From the NCBI RefSeq assembly GCF_014635025.1, contig NZ_BMCE01000002.1, positions 1,116,001-1,180,000 on the forward strand: DNA of 64,000 nucleotides, in the 5' to 3' direction. The stretch is from Fictibacillus barbaricus (GTDB lineage Bacteria; Bacillota; Bacilli; Bacillales; Fictibacillaceae). This document shows positions 14,826 to 23,230 of the stretch, one piece after another (the first letter of the stretch is position 1; every line of letters begins with the position of its first letter). Both the position numbers and the translations under genes were made by a program. The notes beneath the pieces were generated by a model. The model was not told the origin of the DNA. It ran no database searches and saw nothing but the letters and a program-made list of their open reading frames with translations.

Positions 14826-15710
14826 ATGAAGAAATTGAGATTATTCATATCTCTTATGTTACTTGCAGTCGCTATGCCGGTATCCACAACAATAGCTTTA
14901 GCAGAAACGGATTCCAATAAAGAAAACCCTGTTCCTTTAGCCAAGGCTCATGCCCACAATGACTATGAGCATGAACGACCGCTATACGATGCACTGGACC
15001 ATGGCTTTACAAGTGTAGAGGCTGATGTATGGCTAGAAGATGGCGAGTTACTTGTGGCACATGATCAGGTTGATGTGAAACCTGACCGTACTTTAAAATC
15101 GTTATATTTAGAACCGCTCAAACAAAGAGTTAAACAGAATAAAGGCTCTGTTTACAAGAATAACGAACAGGATTTCTTGTTATGGATTGATATTAAATCA
15201 GAGGACGTTGCCACCTATAATAAGATTCATGAAGAGCTAGCCGACTACCAAAAGATGCTGACAAAATTCTCTAAAGTTGGAGTCGAACAAAAAGCTGTAA
15301 CTGTTATTATATCTGGTAATCGACCACGAGCATTGATGGAGAACCAACCCGTTCGTTATGCAGCATATGATGGACGAATGAGTGATTTAGAAACACAAGT
15401 ATCGAATACATTCCTTCCTGTGATCAGCGATAACTGGACAAAACATTTCACATGGCAAGGAGTTGGGGAAATGACTTCTGATGAACGCGAAAAGCTAGAG
15501 CGTATTGTAGAAACAGCACACAAAAAAGGGCAGATCGTAAGGTTTTGGGCTACACCAGATCTCGTACCGTCAACAAGGGAAGCCGTTTGGGATGAGCTCA
15601 TGAAAGCTGATGTGGATGTCATTAATACGGATCACCTTCCAGAATTACAAGAATACTTAATGAAAAACGATTCAGAACCTACGAAGCAGCATATTGATTG
15701 GCAGGATTAA
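14826..15710 (+). CDS. Secreted PLC-like/GDPD-fold phosphodiesterase
   Basis: 294 residues with GGGAGG 8 bases before the ATG. Signal peptide about 1-26, ending ALA. The rest is a TIM-barrel phosphodiesterase of the PI-PLC/GDPD superfamily: catalytic His in KAHAHNDYEH, metal-ligand ExD in VEADVWLEDG, second His in LLVAHDQ, and a C-terminal INTDHLPEL strand. It most resembles the Aim6-like branch of the superfamily. Expected to hydrolyse a phosphodiester outside the cell, possibly for phosphate or lipid scavenging, but the substrate is not readable. Monocistronic. Confidence 0.85.
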   Translation: MKKLRLFISLMLLAVAMPVSTTIALAETDSNKENPVPLAKAHAHNDYEHERPLYDALDHGFTSVEADVWLEDGELLVAHDQVDVKPDRTLKSLYLEPLKQRVKQNKGSVYKNNEQDFLLWIDIKSEDVATYNKIHEELADYQKMLTKFSKVGVEQKAVTVIISGNRPRALMENQPVRYAAYDGRMSDLETQVSNTFLPVISDNWTKHFTWQGVGEMTSDEREKLERIVETAHKKGQIVRFWATPDLVPSTREAVWDELMKADVDVINTDHLPELQEYLMKNDSEPTKQHIDWQD

Positions 15711-15740
15711 TGAAACATACTTTTCCTGAAGAAATAATGG

Positions 15741-15771
15741 AACCCTATGCTTTAAGGCATAGGGTTATTTT
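15741..15771. terminator. Bidirectional terminator
   Basis: ACCCTATGC and GCATAGGGT flank a short loop, with TTATTTTT on the plus strand and an A-rich stretch on the other side. It lies between the converging phosphodiesterase and pheA genes. Confidence 0.8.
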
Positions 15772-15773
15772 TA

Positions 15774-16592
15774 CTATAGCTTAATTGTATTGTAACTTCC
15801 TAGAACACGAACATCGTGTCCAAACGCTTTCAAGATGGTGATCGCTTTGTTCATTTTCTCTTCATGCAAGCCATTTTGGGCTTCTACAAAAAAGTGGTAT
15901 GTACCTAATTGTTTCTTCGTCGGGCGTGATTCGATCCATGTTAAGTTAATGGAAAGTGCCGTAAAAACATTCAAGATGGAAGATAATACGCCTGAATAAT
16001 CCTCTGTAGGAGAAATTAACAGCATCGTTTTTGTATTATGATTTTGTCCACTATTCTTTTTGCTGATTACTACGAACCTTGTATGGTTGTTGCTGTTATC
16101 TTGAATATCGCTCTTTGTGATCTGCAAGTCGAAAACTTCTGCGGCATACTTAGATGCGATGGCTGCAACATCTTTCCTTTCTTGATTTTTAACAGCCTGT
16201 GCTGCGGCTGACGTACTGTCAAACTGCCTGCTTTTCACTTTTGCTTCTCTCATAAAATCCCTGCATTGAGCTAATGCTGGTACGATAGACCAGACTTCAG
16301 TTATCTCTTGCAAGCTCGCTCCCTTTAATGTGAGAAGGTGCAAGGAAACGGGAAAGATGATTTCGGCTTCTACAAAAAGATCATATCTTAATAAACCATC
16401 AGCTGTAATATTGATTGTCCCTTCAATGGAATTTTCAATTGGAACAATACCTTTATCAGCCTTACCTTCTTCAACAGCTTCAAGAACATCCACAATGGAA
16501 TCACACATATGCCACTTATCATGTTTGGAGAAATAACGAAAGGCAGCTTCTTCTGAGAAACTTCCTTGAGGACCTAGATATGCTACTTTCAT
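15774..16592 (-). CDS. pheA: Prephenate dehydratase
   Basis: 272 residues converting prephenate to phenylpyruvate in phenylalanine synthesis. The catalytic domain (1-180) begins VAYLGPQGSFSEEAA and has the conserved IVPIENSIEGTIN and NNHTRFVVI motifs; the TRF threonine is essential in the family. The C-terminal ACT domain (about 193-268) carries the phenylalanine-binding ESRP motif, so feedback inhibition is expected. Length matches stand-alone Bacillus PheA (about 275-285). Monocistronic, converging with the phosphodiesterase gene. Confidence 0.96.
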   Translation of the reverse strand: MKVAYLGPQGSFSEEAAFRYFSKHDKWHMCDSIVDVLEAVEEGKADKGIVPIENSIEGTINITADGLLRYDLFVEAEIIFPVSLHLLTLKGASLQEITEVWSIVPALAQCRDFMREAKVKSRQFDSTSAAAQAVKNQERKDVAAIASKYAAEVFDLQITKSDIQDNSNNHTRFVVISKKNSGQNHNTKTMLLISPTEDYSGVLSSILNVFTALSINLTWIESRPTKKQLGTYHFFVEAQNGLHEEKMNKAITILKAFGHDVRVLGSYNTIKL

Positions 16593-16831
16593 TTTGAGAA
16601 CACGCCTGCCTTTTTTCTTTTCATATCAGTATACATCTATTGATCTCTTACACCAACTATTAATTTCACAGAATGAGTTATCACTCTAATTTTCAATTAC
16701 AATCTCTCCTTTGCCTGCTGGTTCTTCAAACCCTTTTAGATATGTGCATTCTTTAAAGGTGTCTCGACAAAAGGATTTCACTTACCTGCCCTTTTACTTA
16801 TTAATAAGAAAAACCGTTAGCACATTCACCA

Positions 16832-16856
16832 GTTTATTATCCTTATATAAGGGTTA
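16832..16856 (+). promoter_or_regulatory. Sigma-B-type promoter of the gsiB-like gene
   Basis: GTTTAT at 16832-16837, 13 bp, then GGGTTA at 16851-16856. This fits the general-stress consensus GTTT(A/T)(A/T)-N13-15-GGGTAT except in the last two -10 bases, and lies about 70 bp before a gene whose B. subtilis homologue is a sigma-B reporter. Confidence 0.65.
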
Positions 16857-16926
16857 CATACAAAATAGAGCTGATAAATTTATTTTTGATCAGCTAAAAT
16901 CTACAAACCATAAGGAGGAATTTTCA

Positions 16927-17133
16927 ATGGCTAGAGACAATGGAAAAATGAGCAGAGAAGAAGCAGGTCGTATGGGCGGTGAAGAAACTTCCAAATCGCA
17001 TGGCAAGGATTTTTATCAGGAAATAGGTAAAAAAGGCGGCGAAGCTACCTCCCAAAATCATGACAAAGAATTTTATCAAGAGATCGGTGAAAAAGGCGGA
17101 AATTCAAGAAACAATAATAACAACAATAAATAA
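16927..17133 (+). CDS. gsiB: General stress protein with KGG repeats (GsiB-like)
   Basis: 68 residues, highly hydrophilic, starting at the ATG at 16927 with AAGGAGG 8 bases upstream. It has three copies of a roughly 20-residue repeat built as (K/R)xGGE(A/E)TSxxHxKxFYQEIG, ending KGGNSRNNN. This is the repeat of B. subtilis GsiB and of plant and fungal desiccation proteins (Con-10/LEA-like), where it protects during starvation and drying. B. subtilis GsiB has five repeats, so this is a shorter version. Sigma-B-type promoter upstream, strong terminator downstream. Confidence 0.9.
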   Translation: MARDNGKMSREEAGRMGGEETSKSHGKDFYQEIGKKGGEATSQNHDKEFYQEIGEKGGNSRNNNNNNK

Positions 17134-17144
17134 TATAAGAAAAG

Positions 17145-17173
17145 AGACCCGGCATACACCCGGGTCTTTTTTT
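17145..17173 (+). terminator. Terminator of the gsiB-like gene
   Basis: AGACCCGG and CCGGGTCT around a 7-base loop, followed by seven T. Confidence 0.9.
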
Positions 17174-17252
17174 GATCGAATATGCTATATCAAAAATAGA
17201 AGAACAAGGATAAGAAAGCTAGGCAGGGATAGATGATCTGGGCGTTACTGCC

Positions 17253-17453
17253 TTAAAACGGTCCTTGATGATGGTCCCGTCCTGCAGCCTTCCCCATTTC
17301 TGCGGCATTATTAATCTGTGTTCCATTACTCAAGTGCTGGTCATTGTGATACATGTTAACCCCATCTCTTCCTTTTTTCTTTCCTCGATAATCGATATAC
17401 ACAGCAAAAATCAGGAGAAGCACGACCGGGATAAGTATGATCAGCCAAGGCAT
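17253..17453 (-). CDS. Small membrane protein with hydrophilic tail
   Basis: 66 residues from the ATG at 17453, with AAAGGAG 9 bases upstream; the in-frame TTG at 17462 abuts the ribosome site. One N-terminal transmembrane segment (about 3-21, WLIILIPVVLLLIFAVYI) is followed by a basic patch (YRGKKKGRDG) and a polar tail with several N, H and D residues. No known family. It lies between gsiB-like and a YqcI/YcgG gene; a role in stress or spores is only suggested by neighbourhood. Confidence 0.65.
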   Translation of the reverse strand: MPWLIILIPVVLLLIFAVYIDYRGKKKGRDGVNMYHNDQHLSNGTQINNAAEMGKAAGRDHHQGPF

Positions 17454-17626
17454 ACCACTCAACTCCTTTTCAATCTATTCAACTTCATATTACCTTATTA
17501 TTCCATTATATCGAACTTCAAAACAATATTTGATTTTTATCATTGTTACCTGCTTATTTAACAATCGGACAGTCACAGGACAACCTTACCCTCATTACTC
17601 TAGTAGAGAGAGGAGTGAGAGATCCA

Positions 17627-18361
17627 TTGGCTTTTTATGATTCAGAATTCATTGTACAAAACCCATTATTTTTTAAGAAATGGGAACGTTCTGCTTATCA
17701 GGCTTTCTCTGAGAAGCTTTCACATCCAACCAACCTATTCCCATGTATTCCTGCAGCCCAAGGGCATAAAATGGGGAATTTTAGATATGCGTTTTTACAG
17801 AACCCTTCCTCAAAAAAGTCGAGGGATGAGTTTGCGGAGATCTTAAGACAGTACGGGCATATAGCAAGAGACACTGGAAAGTACAGCTCTTTGATTGTTT
17901 TCTTTTTTGAGACGGATGCCACTAAAATAGATGATTATTTTAAGGAGTTCTGGTCTTTGCTGTCTGCCATCCATGAACGCGATCAGGCGGATTGGCCAGA
18001 ACATATACCTCCTGATCCCTATCAGAACGAGTGGGAGTTCTGCTTTGATCAGGAACCGTATTTTATATATTGCGCGACCCCGGAGCATGAGAAGCGGCAG
18101 AGCCGTTCCTTTCCTTTCATGATGCTCGCTATAACGCCACGATGGGTCATTCAGAAATTTAATGAGACGAAGAGCAGCAGAAAAGTGAAAGAAGGGATAC
18201 GTCAGAGACTTGCTGAATATGACTCGATTGAGGCACACGTTGACCTTAACGTGTATGGTACTGACGAGAATTTTGAATGGAAGCAGTATTTTTTGAGCGA
18301 TGATGAACAGTCCCCGGATAAATGCCCGTTTGAACATCTTTGGAAACATAGGAATAGCTGA
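17627..18361 (+). CDS. YqcI/YcgG family protein
   Basis: 244 residues from the TTG at 17627 (AGGAG 11 bases upstream), giving MAFYDSEFIVQ. Diagnostic parts of the YqcI/YcgG family are present: PCIPAAQGHKMGNFRYAF near residue 43, a central YSSLIVFFE strand, PPDPYQNEWEFCF, and SRSFPFMMLAITPRWV. The biochemical function of the family is not established; YcgG-like domains also occur fused to haem-oxidase-like or transport proteins. Cytoplasmic, no signal peptide. No terminator was recognised downstream. Confidence 0.85.
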   Translation: MAFYDSEFIVQNPLFFKKWERSAYQAFSEKLSHPTNLFPCIPAAQGHKMGNFRYAFLQNPSSKKSRDEFAEILRQYGHIARDTGKYSSLIVFFFETDATKIDDYFKEFWSLLSAIHERDQADWPEHIPPDPYQNEWEFCFDQEPYFIYCATPEHEKRQSRSFPFMMLAITPRWVIQKFNETKSSRKVKEGIRQRLAEYDSIEAHVDLNVYGTDENFEWKQYFLSDDEQSPDKCPFEHLWKHRNS

Positions 18362-18437
18362 TTACAATGAGGAAGGGACAGACTCCTATTCTATAATGGT
18401 GCCAATCCCTTCTCTGCTTATTTGGTCGGCACATCAT

Positions 18438-18692
18438 TTATTTATGCTTATTAATATGTTCCTGAACTTTAATCCCTTTCTTGGCTAATTCGTCGATATC
18501 CCCTTCTATCGGTTTACACTCTTTAGGAATCAACCTTGCATAATCACAAGGAATCTTTTGCTGACTGTTTTTAAATGCAGATTTAATGTAATAATAATCC
18601 TGATCTACAGCGAATACCTCCAAAATTTTCCCTTTAAGTTCTCCTTTATCCACTAATATGAATCTAGTTTCACTAAACAGGCTTTTCTCCAT
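18438..18692 (-). CDS. Hypothetical 84-residue protein
   Basis: Starts at an ATG with GAGAGGTG 5 bases upstream. Predicted small beta-rich N-terminal part (RFILVDKGELKGKILEVFAVDQDYYYI read in segments) followed by a helical tail (EGDIDELAKKGIKVQEHINK). It has one cysteine and no signal peptide. The beta-rich part resembles a KOW/SH3-like barrel in hydropathy, but this is weak. No family recognised. Confidence 0.6.
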   Translation of the reverse strand: MEKSLFSETRFILVDKGELKGKILEVFAVDQDYYYIKSAFKNSQQKIPCDYARLIPKECKPIEGDIDELAKKGIKVQEHINKHK

Positions 18693-18823
18693 GTAAACAC
18701 CTCTCTTACAAAAGTTCTTCTCTTCACATCTTATTAAAGAGTGTCGCAGTGAATGTTACATCTTTTTAATTTAGTGATCCTGCATAAACAAATAGGCCGT
18801 TTAAATGATTTTTTACCAATTCT

Positions 18824-18928
18824 AGTCCAATCATCTAGACAAGCCATGCGTACTTTATGTAAAGAGAGACCTTATCTCTTTTCATTATTCTTTTGAAGAG
18901 CTGCTCCCTTAGGAGGCTCATTTTTAGT
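18824..18928 (+). repeat. Dispersed repeat, copy B (lacks the small ORF)
   Basis: CTAGTCCAATCATCTAGACA and GCCATGCGTA match copy A at 10779-10810 with a few substitutions. AGAGAGACC...CTCTTTT and the final GAGCTGCTCC-CTTA-GGAGGCTC hairpin also correspond. The internal ORF region of copy A is missing. It sits in the gap between two minus-strand genes. Confidence 0.6.
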
Positions 18929-18930
18929 AA

Positions 18931-18961
18931 AAAAAAGGTACCCGTATGAGGTACCTTTTAT
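18931..18961 (-). terminator. Terminator of the Cys/His/Arg repeat gene
   Basis: On the minus strand AAAGGTACC and GGTACCTTT pair around CTCATACG-type loop bases, followed by a run of T. Confidence 0.85.
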
Positions 18962-18962
18962 C

Positions 18963-19328
18963 TTAATTGCCGAAAATAGTTCTACTTACGACGCTAACTC
19001 TTTCCAGTCTGTTTCTGTTCCTACGGCGATCGCATTCATGTTTCTTTTTGCATCTGCTCCATTCATCGCATCTCTTTTTGTGGCTATTACATTCGTGATC
19101 ATGTCTTCTTTTATGGCAATTACATTCGTGATCATGTTTTCTTCTATGGCAATCGCAATCATTATCATGTCTTCTTCTATGACAATCGCAGTCATTATCA
19201 TGTCTTCTTCTATGGCAATCGCAATCATTATCATGTCTTCTTCTATGACAATCGCAACTGTGATTTTCGTTACTTTCTCTCCAGCAACCGCAAGAATGAT
19301 TACTCGAAAAATTTTCAAGACTATTCAT
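18963..19328 (-). CDS. Cys/His/Arg/Asp tandem-repeat protein, probably spore coat-like
   Basis: 121 residues. The middle (about 23-90) is a tandem array of the 11-residue unit CDCHRRRHDND, drifting to CNCHKRRHDHE, encoded by a 33-bp DNA repeat. The C-terminus is basic (KKKHECDRRRNRNR). It is rich in Cys, His, Arg and Asp, with no hydrophobic core or signal peptide; such composition is common in Bacillus spore coat and exosporium proteins. GGGGGG precedes the ATG, and a CATAAAATA sigma-K-like -10 box lies 45-55 bp upstream. Metal binding through the CxCH units is plausible but inferred. Other frames across the repeat are open by composition only. Confidence 0.65.
   Translation of the reverse strand: MNSLENFSSNHSCGCWRESNENHSCDCHRRRHDNDCDCHRRRHDNDCDCHRRRHDNDCDCHRRKHDHECNCHKRRHDHECNSHKKRCDEWSRCKKKHECDRRRNRNRLERVSVVSRTIFGN
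19078..19265 (-). repeat. 33-bp tandem repeat array
   Basis: About five to six copies of a 33-bp unit (TTATCATGTCTTCTTCTATG core on the plus strand) lie inside the coat-like gene. The unit length is a multiple of three, so copy-number changes keep the frame. Units have no unique spacers, so it is not a CRISPR array. Confidence 0.85.
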
Positions 19329-19372
19329 AATTAACCCCCCTTTTTACCTCGAAGGCAGACCTTCGATTATTA

Positions 19373-19397
19373 TATTTTATGAACTAAATTTAAAAGT
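19373..19397 (-). promoter_or_regulatory. Sigma-K-like promoter
   Basis: On the minus strand CATAAAATA (19381 down to 19373) matches the sigma-K -10 consensus CATAnnnTA exactly; an AC dinucleotide about 14 bases upstream could be the -35. A short CGAAGG/CCTTCG hairpin lies in the leader before the ribosome site. Confidence 0.45.
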
Positions 19398-19594
19398 GCT
19401 TGTACATTCTCTTTTTTTGTTGTACCCAATACCAAAATAAATAGCACTCAGACATATCCAAGTGCTATGCAATATTGTGAGCTCTTACGATGTCTAATGA
19501 ATAAATCTTAATGAATAAAACTATAAGAATATTAAATGAATATAGCGTCAATAATGCTTAGTATTCATTTAAAAATAGAAAGAAGTTTTAGAAT

Positions 19595-20998
19595 ATGGTC
19601 CGTACAAAGAGTGAGTTTCTGACAACAGATTTGAACCAAAATATATTGAAAATCACAACTGGGATGAACAACACCGCTGATTTAAAACAAAGAAGGATTA
19701 CCTTTAGCAATAAAAGTGTCATCCTCCTTTATTTGGATACGCTGATTGATAAGGAATCGATCGAAATTCATATCATCAGCCCATTGAACAAGCAGATCTC
19801 AGATAGTGTTGAAGAGTCCCTGAGCACAACACAATTTACCATGCTGACGACTTTAAAGGATATAAGCATTGCCTTGGCTAAAGGCAATACAATTCTGCTA
19901 GAGGAAAATAATGATAAAGCTTATTCGATCATGGCTTTATCACGCGAAAAACGTGCGATAAACGAATCACTGAATGAGAAGGTTACGCTTGGCGCTCATG
20001 ATGGATTCGTTGAGAACGCCAGCAGTAATATTTCCCTGTTAAGAAAACGGCTGGGCACTCCCGAATTTACTGTGGAGTATTTACACGCCGGGTCACTTAC
20101 AAATGTAGAAATTGCCGTTTGCTTTCTGGATTCAACGGTCGATAAAGACACTTTGCATATGATAAAAGATAGATTAGAACGGCTCACTGATCAGGAAGTC
20201 ATCTTGTCCAGGCAGGTTCAAGAGGCTCTTGAAGACCGTCCATTCTCACCGTTTCCACAGACATTAAGAACAGAACGGCCAGACCGGGCAGCTGGGCACC
20301 TGCTGAATGGCAGCGTTGTAGTTTTCCTTGACCATGAGCCTTCTGCACTTATTACGCCAGTATCTTTTCAATCGTTTTTAAGAAGTCCGGAAGATTTAAA
20401 TTCACGATGGTTTGTTAACCTTTTTTATTACTCGTTAAGGATGCTTGCCTTTATTCTCTCGGTAACACTCCCTGCATTCTACATTGCCGTGAATGCCTAT
20501 CATGCTGCCATCCTGCCTGTCAGCACGTTTTATACGCTTAAGCTTTCGGTATTGAATGTACCGTTCCATCCATTAATGGAAGCTGCCATGATGCAGGTTG
20601 TTTTAGAACTGCTTAAAGAAGCCTCTGTTAGGCTCCCTTCTGCTGTTGCGCAAACGATAGGAACAGTAGGTGCGATCGTTATTGGGTCTGCAATCGTTCA
20701 AACGAACTTTATATCCAATACGATGGTCGTGGTGATCGCTATTACTGCCGTTTCTTCTTTTGTTATACCAATAGGAGAGATGAGCACCACGATACGGCTT
20801 ATGAGTTTCCCGTTGATTTTTTTAGCCGCAACGTTCGGCTTTATCGGTATTGCGGTCGGTCTGATGATCTATCAGACTCATTTAGTCAAGCTGACTTCTT
20901 CAGGAAGAGCTTATTTGGATTCTCCTAAGATTCTTAGATCATTCAAGAACAATTCAACTCATAAAAAGAAAGGGTTGGGAAAAAATGCTCACGAATAA
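19595..20998 (+). CDS. gerA: Spore germinant receptor A subunit
   Basis: 467 residues of the GerA family. The cytoplasmic N-terminal domain (about 1-240) contains VEYLHAGSLTNVEIAVCFLD and a typical region rich in charged residues. The conserved motif RSPEDLNSRWFVNLFYYSLR marks entry to the membrane domain, followed by about five helices (285-430), including FHPLMEAAMMQVVLELLKEASVRLP. Located in the spore inner membrane, where A, B and C subunits sense germinants. First gene of a three-gene operon. The ATG has only a weak GAAAGAAG ribosome site. A forespore promoter is expected, but I could not place one. Confidence 0.92.
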   Translation: MVRTKSEFLTTDLNQNILKITTGMNNTADLKQRRITFSNKSVILLYLDTLIDKESIEIHIISPLNKQISDSVEESLSTTQFTMLTTLKDISIALAKGNTILLEENNDKAYSIMALSREKRAINESLNEKVTLGAHDGFVENASSNISLLRKRLGTPEFTVEYLHAGSLTNVEIAVCFLDSTVDKDTLHMIKDRLERLTDQEVILSRQVQEALEDRPFSPFPQTLRTERPDRAAGHLLNGSVVVFLDHEPSALITPVSFQSFLRSPEDLNSRWFVNLFYYSLRMLAFILSVTLPAFYIAVNAYHAAILPVSTFYTLKLSVLNVPFHPLMEAAMMQVVLELLKEASVRLPSAVAQTIGTVGAIVIGSAIVQTNFISNTMVVVIAITAVSSFVIPIGEMSTTIRLMSFPLIFLAATFGFIGIAVGLMIYQTHLVKLTSSGRAYLDSPKILRSFKNNSTHKKKGLGKNAHE

Positions 20999-22046
20999 AA
21001 ATTTGTTCTTTTTGATCATACAAGCCCAGATTGGCATTGGCATCCTTACCCTTCCGTACGTCCTATACAATAAAGTTCAACAAGATGCTTGGATTTCACT
21101 TTTAATTGCCGGCGCTCTATCACAAGTTGTAATTGTTATTCTCGTCAGTCTCAGTAAGGTTTCTTTGAAAGAAAACTTATATGAATTAAGTTCAAAACTA
21201 TTGGGAAGGTTTTTGGGCAATGCATTAAACATTTGCTATGTTCTTTATTTTATTACCTATTCCATGCTGTTGCTGTTTTTGGTCAGTGATGTGATCATTA
21301 CTTGGATTCTGCATCGAACACCGCAGTGGGCGATCATTCTCTTAATCCTTTTGGCTGCGTCCTATATTGCAAAAGAACATCTACTCACGATTTCTAAATC
21401 TTTTTTAGTATTTTCTCTGCTTTTTGCCTTTTTAATCGTTACAATCTTCTTTGTCTATGTGCAGGATGTTCACTTTGGAAGGCTACTTCCATTCGCTTCA
21501 AAGGAACCTTTACAAATTGTATCGAGCAGCCCTCAAGCATTCGTTTCACTTATTGGTTTTGAACTAATTCTTTTTATCATGCCCTTTATAAAAAAACCAG
21601 CTGAGAGCTTAAAAGTTTTATCAATCGCAAATGGATTCACGTTGTCTCTTTACTTGTTTTTACTGATTACATGTATTGTTTATTTCAGTGCAGATCAGTT
21701 CAAACTGGTTAACGAACCTTTGTTATACATGTTAAGAGGGCTGTCGTTTAAGTATATCGAGAGGATCGATATTATCTTCCTTTCCTTTTGGATCATACCC
21801 ATAACTACTTCTCTCGTAACTCAACTCTTTACCGCAAGTCTTGGGGTACAGAATCTGTTTTCAATAGGGCGAAGTAAATCTGTTTATATTATCGTTGGCG
21901 TTTTATTCATTCTTGGCATGCTGCCAATCAGCAACTTTATTAAAGAATCCCTATCAAGTCTGATGACGTACCTAAATATTATCTTTATTTTCTTTATACC
22001 AACATTGCTGCTTATCATTGCAAAGCTGAAGGTGTATAAAGGATGA
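20985..22046 (+). CDS. gerB: Spore germinant receptor B subunit (permease-like)
   Basis: 353 residues, ten or so transmembrane helices, GerAB/endospore germination permease family (APC superfamily fold). The N-terminal QAQIGIGILTLPYVLY is the characteristic first helix with the GxG break that in GerAB contributes to the ligand pocket. Overlaps gerA by 14 bp. Acts with the A and C subunits; the amino acid or other germinant it senses cannot be deduced. Confidence 0.92.
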   Translation: MLTNKNLFFLIIQAQIGIGILTLPYVLYNKVQQDAWISLLIAGALSQVVIVILVSLSKVSLKENLYELSSKLLGRFLGNALNICYVLYFITYSMLLLFLVSDVIITWILHRTPQWAIILLILLAASYIAKEHLLTISKSFLVFSLLFAFLIVTIFFVYVQDVHFGRLLPFASKEPLQIVSSSPQAFVSLIGFELILFIMPFIKKPAESLKVLSIANGFTLSLYLFLLITCIVYFSADQFKLVNEPLLYMLRGLSFKYIERIDIIFLSFWIIPITTSLVTQLFTASLGVQNLFSIGRSKSVYIIVGVLFILGMLPISNFIKESLSSLMTYLNIIFIFFIPTLLLIIAKLKVYKG

Positions 22047-23167
22047 GGATAATGATTTATTTAAAAAGATTACTTCTTTTGCTGATAGTATTTCCCCTTC
22101 TATCAGGCTGCTGGGACCAGAATTTAATCGTGGATCAAGAAGTGATGAACGGTATCAGTTTTGATCTGAAAGATGACAAGGTTAAATCGACGATCGTGGT
22201 TCTGAACATCATCCCAAAAGGTTCAGGCGTCTTTGACTTCAACAACCAGATAACATCTGCAACCGGACATTCCTTGGAAGAAACGACCGAGGAATTACGG
22301 ATGTATTATACAGGACCTTTGACAGCTTCCAAATCCCGCATCGTATTGTTCGGTGAAGATTTTGCAAAAAAGGATTTAGAATCGTATTTGGATCTTATCT
22401 ATCGTGTACCTGATCCGTATCTGGGCAGTAAGGTAGCGATCGTTGAAGGCGTGGAAGCAAGTAAATTATTTTCCTTAGAGGAGATTGGTACTGATCCCAT
22501 TGCTTTTGGATTGTATGAAATCATTGATGCCGCTGAAAAAAATTCAACCATTCCTAAAGGGACCTTAAACACTCTGTTTACCTTTTTTAATGAAAAGGGA
22601 AAGGACTTCATCCTGCCGATATTAAAACAAAAAGGGGAAAATATAATGGTTTCAGGAGCAGGTCTGATCAGTGAGAATGCTTATTCAGGAGAATCCATAC
22701 CCCTTAACGATTGTCCACTGCTATTGCTGCTCATGGACGATTATGGACATCTCGTAAATCTAAATTCGTATATCGATAAAAAGAAAAAATTAAATAATCA
22801 GGTTTCATACAAAATCACAAAGGTCAAGCGAAAAATGAAGGTAAATGAAACCCCTCATAAAAAACCAGAAGTTGATCTTAAGCTCAACTTGGAAGTGTCT
22901 CTTACCCAATATCCGGGAACGGAAAAATTAACGACTAAACGAATTAAGGAATTAGAAAAAGTCATCACAAAAGATTTAAACAAGCGATCGAAAAAGATTA
23001 TAACCGCAACACAAAAAGCGAACAGTGATGTCTTAGGGATTGGAAGAACCATTAAAGAAACTGATCCATCAGCTTGGCAATCTTATGATTGGAGAACAAC
23101 ATACCCGCATATTGAAATAAAAACAGCAGTTGATGTAAAGATCGTCAATACAGGAACAATAAAATAA
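22043..23167 (+). CDS. gerC: Spore germinant receptor C subunit (lipoprotein)
   Basis: 374 residues of the Ger(x)C family. Signal peptide with lipobox LLSGC, so lipid-modified on the conserved cysteine and anchored in the spore inner membrane. The conserved GCWD start of the mature protein is present, and GISFDLKDD and the late TYPHIEIKTAVDVKI segments match the family. The ATG overlaps the gerB stop as ATGA; AAGGTG 8 bases upstream supports it, though the ATG at 22052 is also possible. Operon ends in a terminator at 23174-23205. Confidence 0.92.
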   Translation: MRIMIYLKRLLLLLIVFPLLSGCWDQNLIVDQEVMNGISFDLKDDKVKSTIVVLNIIPKGSGVFDFNNQITSATGHSLEETTEELRMYYTGPLTASKSRIVLFGEDFAKKDLESYLDLIYRVPDPYLGSKVAIVEGVEASKLFSLEEIGTDPIAFGLYEIIDAAEKNSTIPKGTLNTLFTFFNEKGKDFILPILKQKGENIMVSGAGLISENAYSGESIPLNDCPLLLLLMDDYGHLVNLNSYIDKKKKLNNQVSYKITKVKRKMKVNETPHKKPEVDLKLNLEVSLTQYPGTEKLTTKRIKELEKVITKDLNKRSKKIITATQKANSDVLGIGRTIKETDPSAWQSYDWRTTYPHIEIKTAVDVKIVNTGTIK

Positions 23168-23173
23168 ACGATA

Positions 23174-23205
23174 AAAAAGCTCGGGTTAAATGAACCGAGC
23201 TTTTT
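23174..23205 (+). terminator. Terminator of the ger operon
   Basis: AAAAAGCTCGG and CCGAGCTTTTT flank a loop of about 10 bases with a T-run at the 3' side. Confidence 0.85.
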
Positions 23206-23230
23206 ACACATATTTTTTAATCCCATAAAC

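Noticed and set aside
19078-19265. CRISPR-like array
   Set aside because: 33-bp units are directly adjacent with no variable spacers and lie in a coding frame; no cas genes nearby.
19038-19334. Plus-strand 98-residue ORF rich in M, S, I and a minus-strand 110-residue ORF
   Set aside because: Both are alternate-frame readings of the 33-bp repeats; they stay open only because the unit is a multiple of three. The Cys/His frame has the ribosome site, promoter and terminator.
15774-23167. Prophage or integrative element around the small genes
   Set aside because: No integrase, phage structural genes, tRNA-associated repeats or attachment sites were found.
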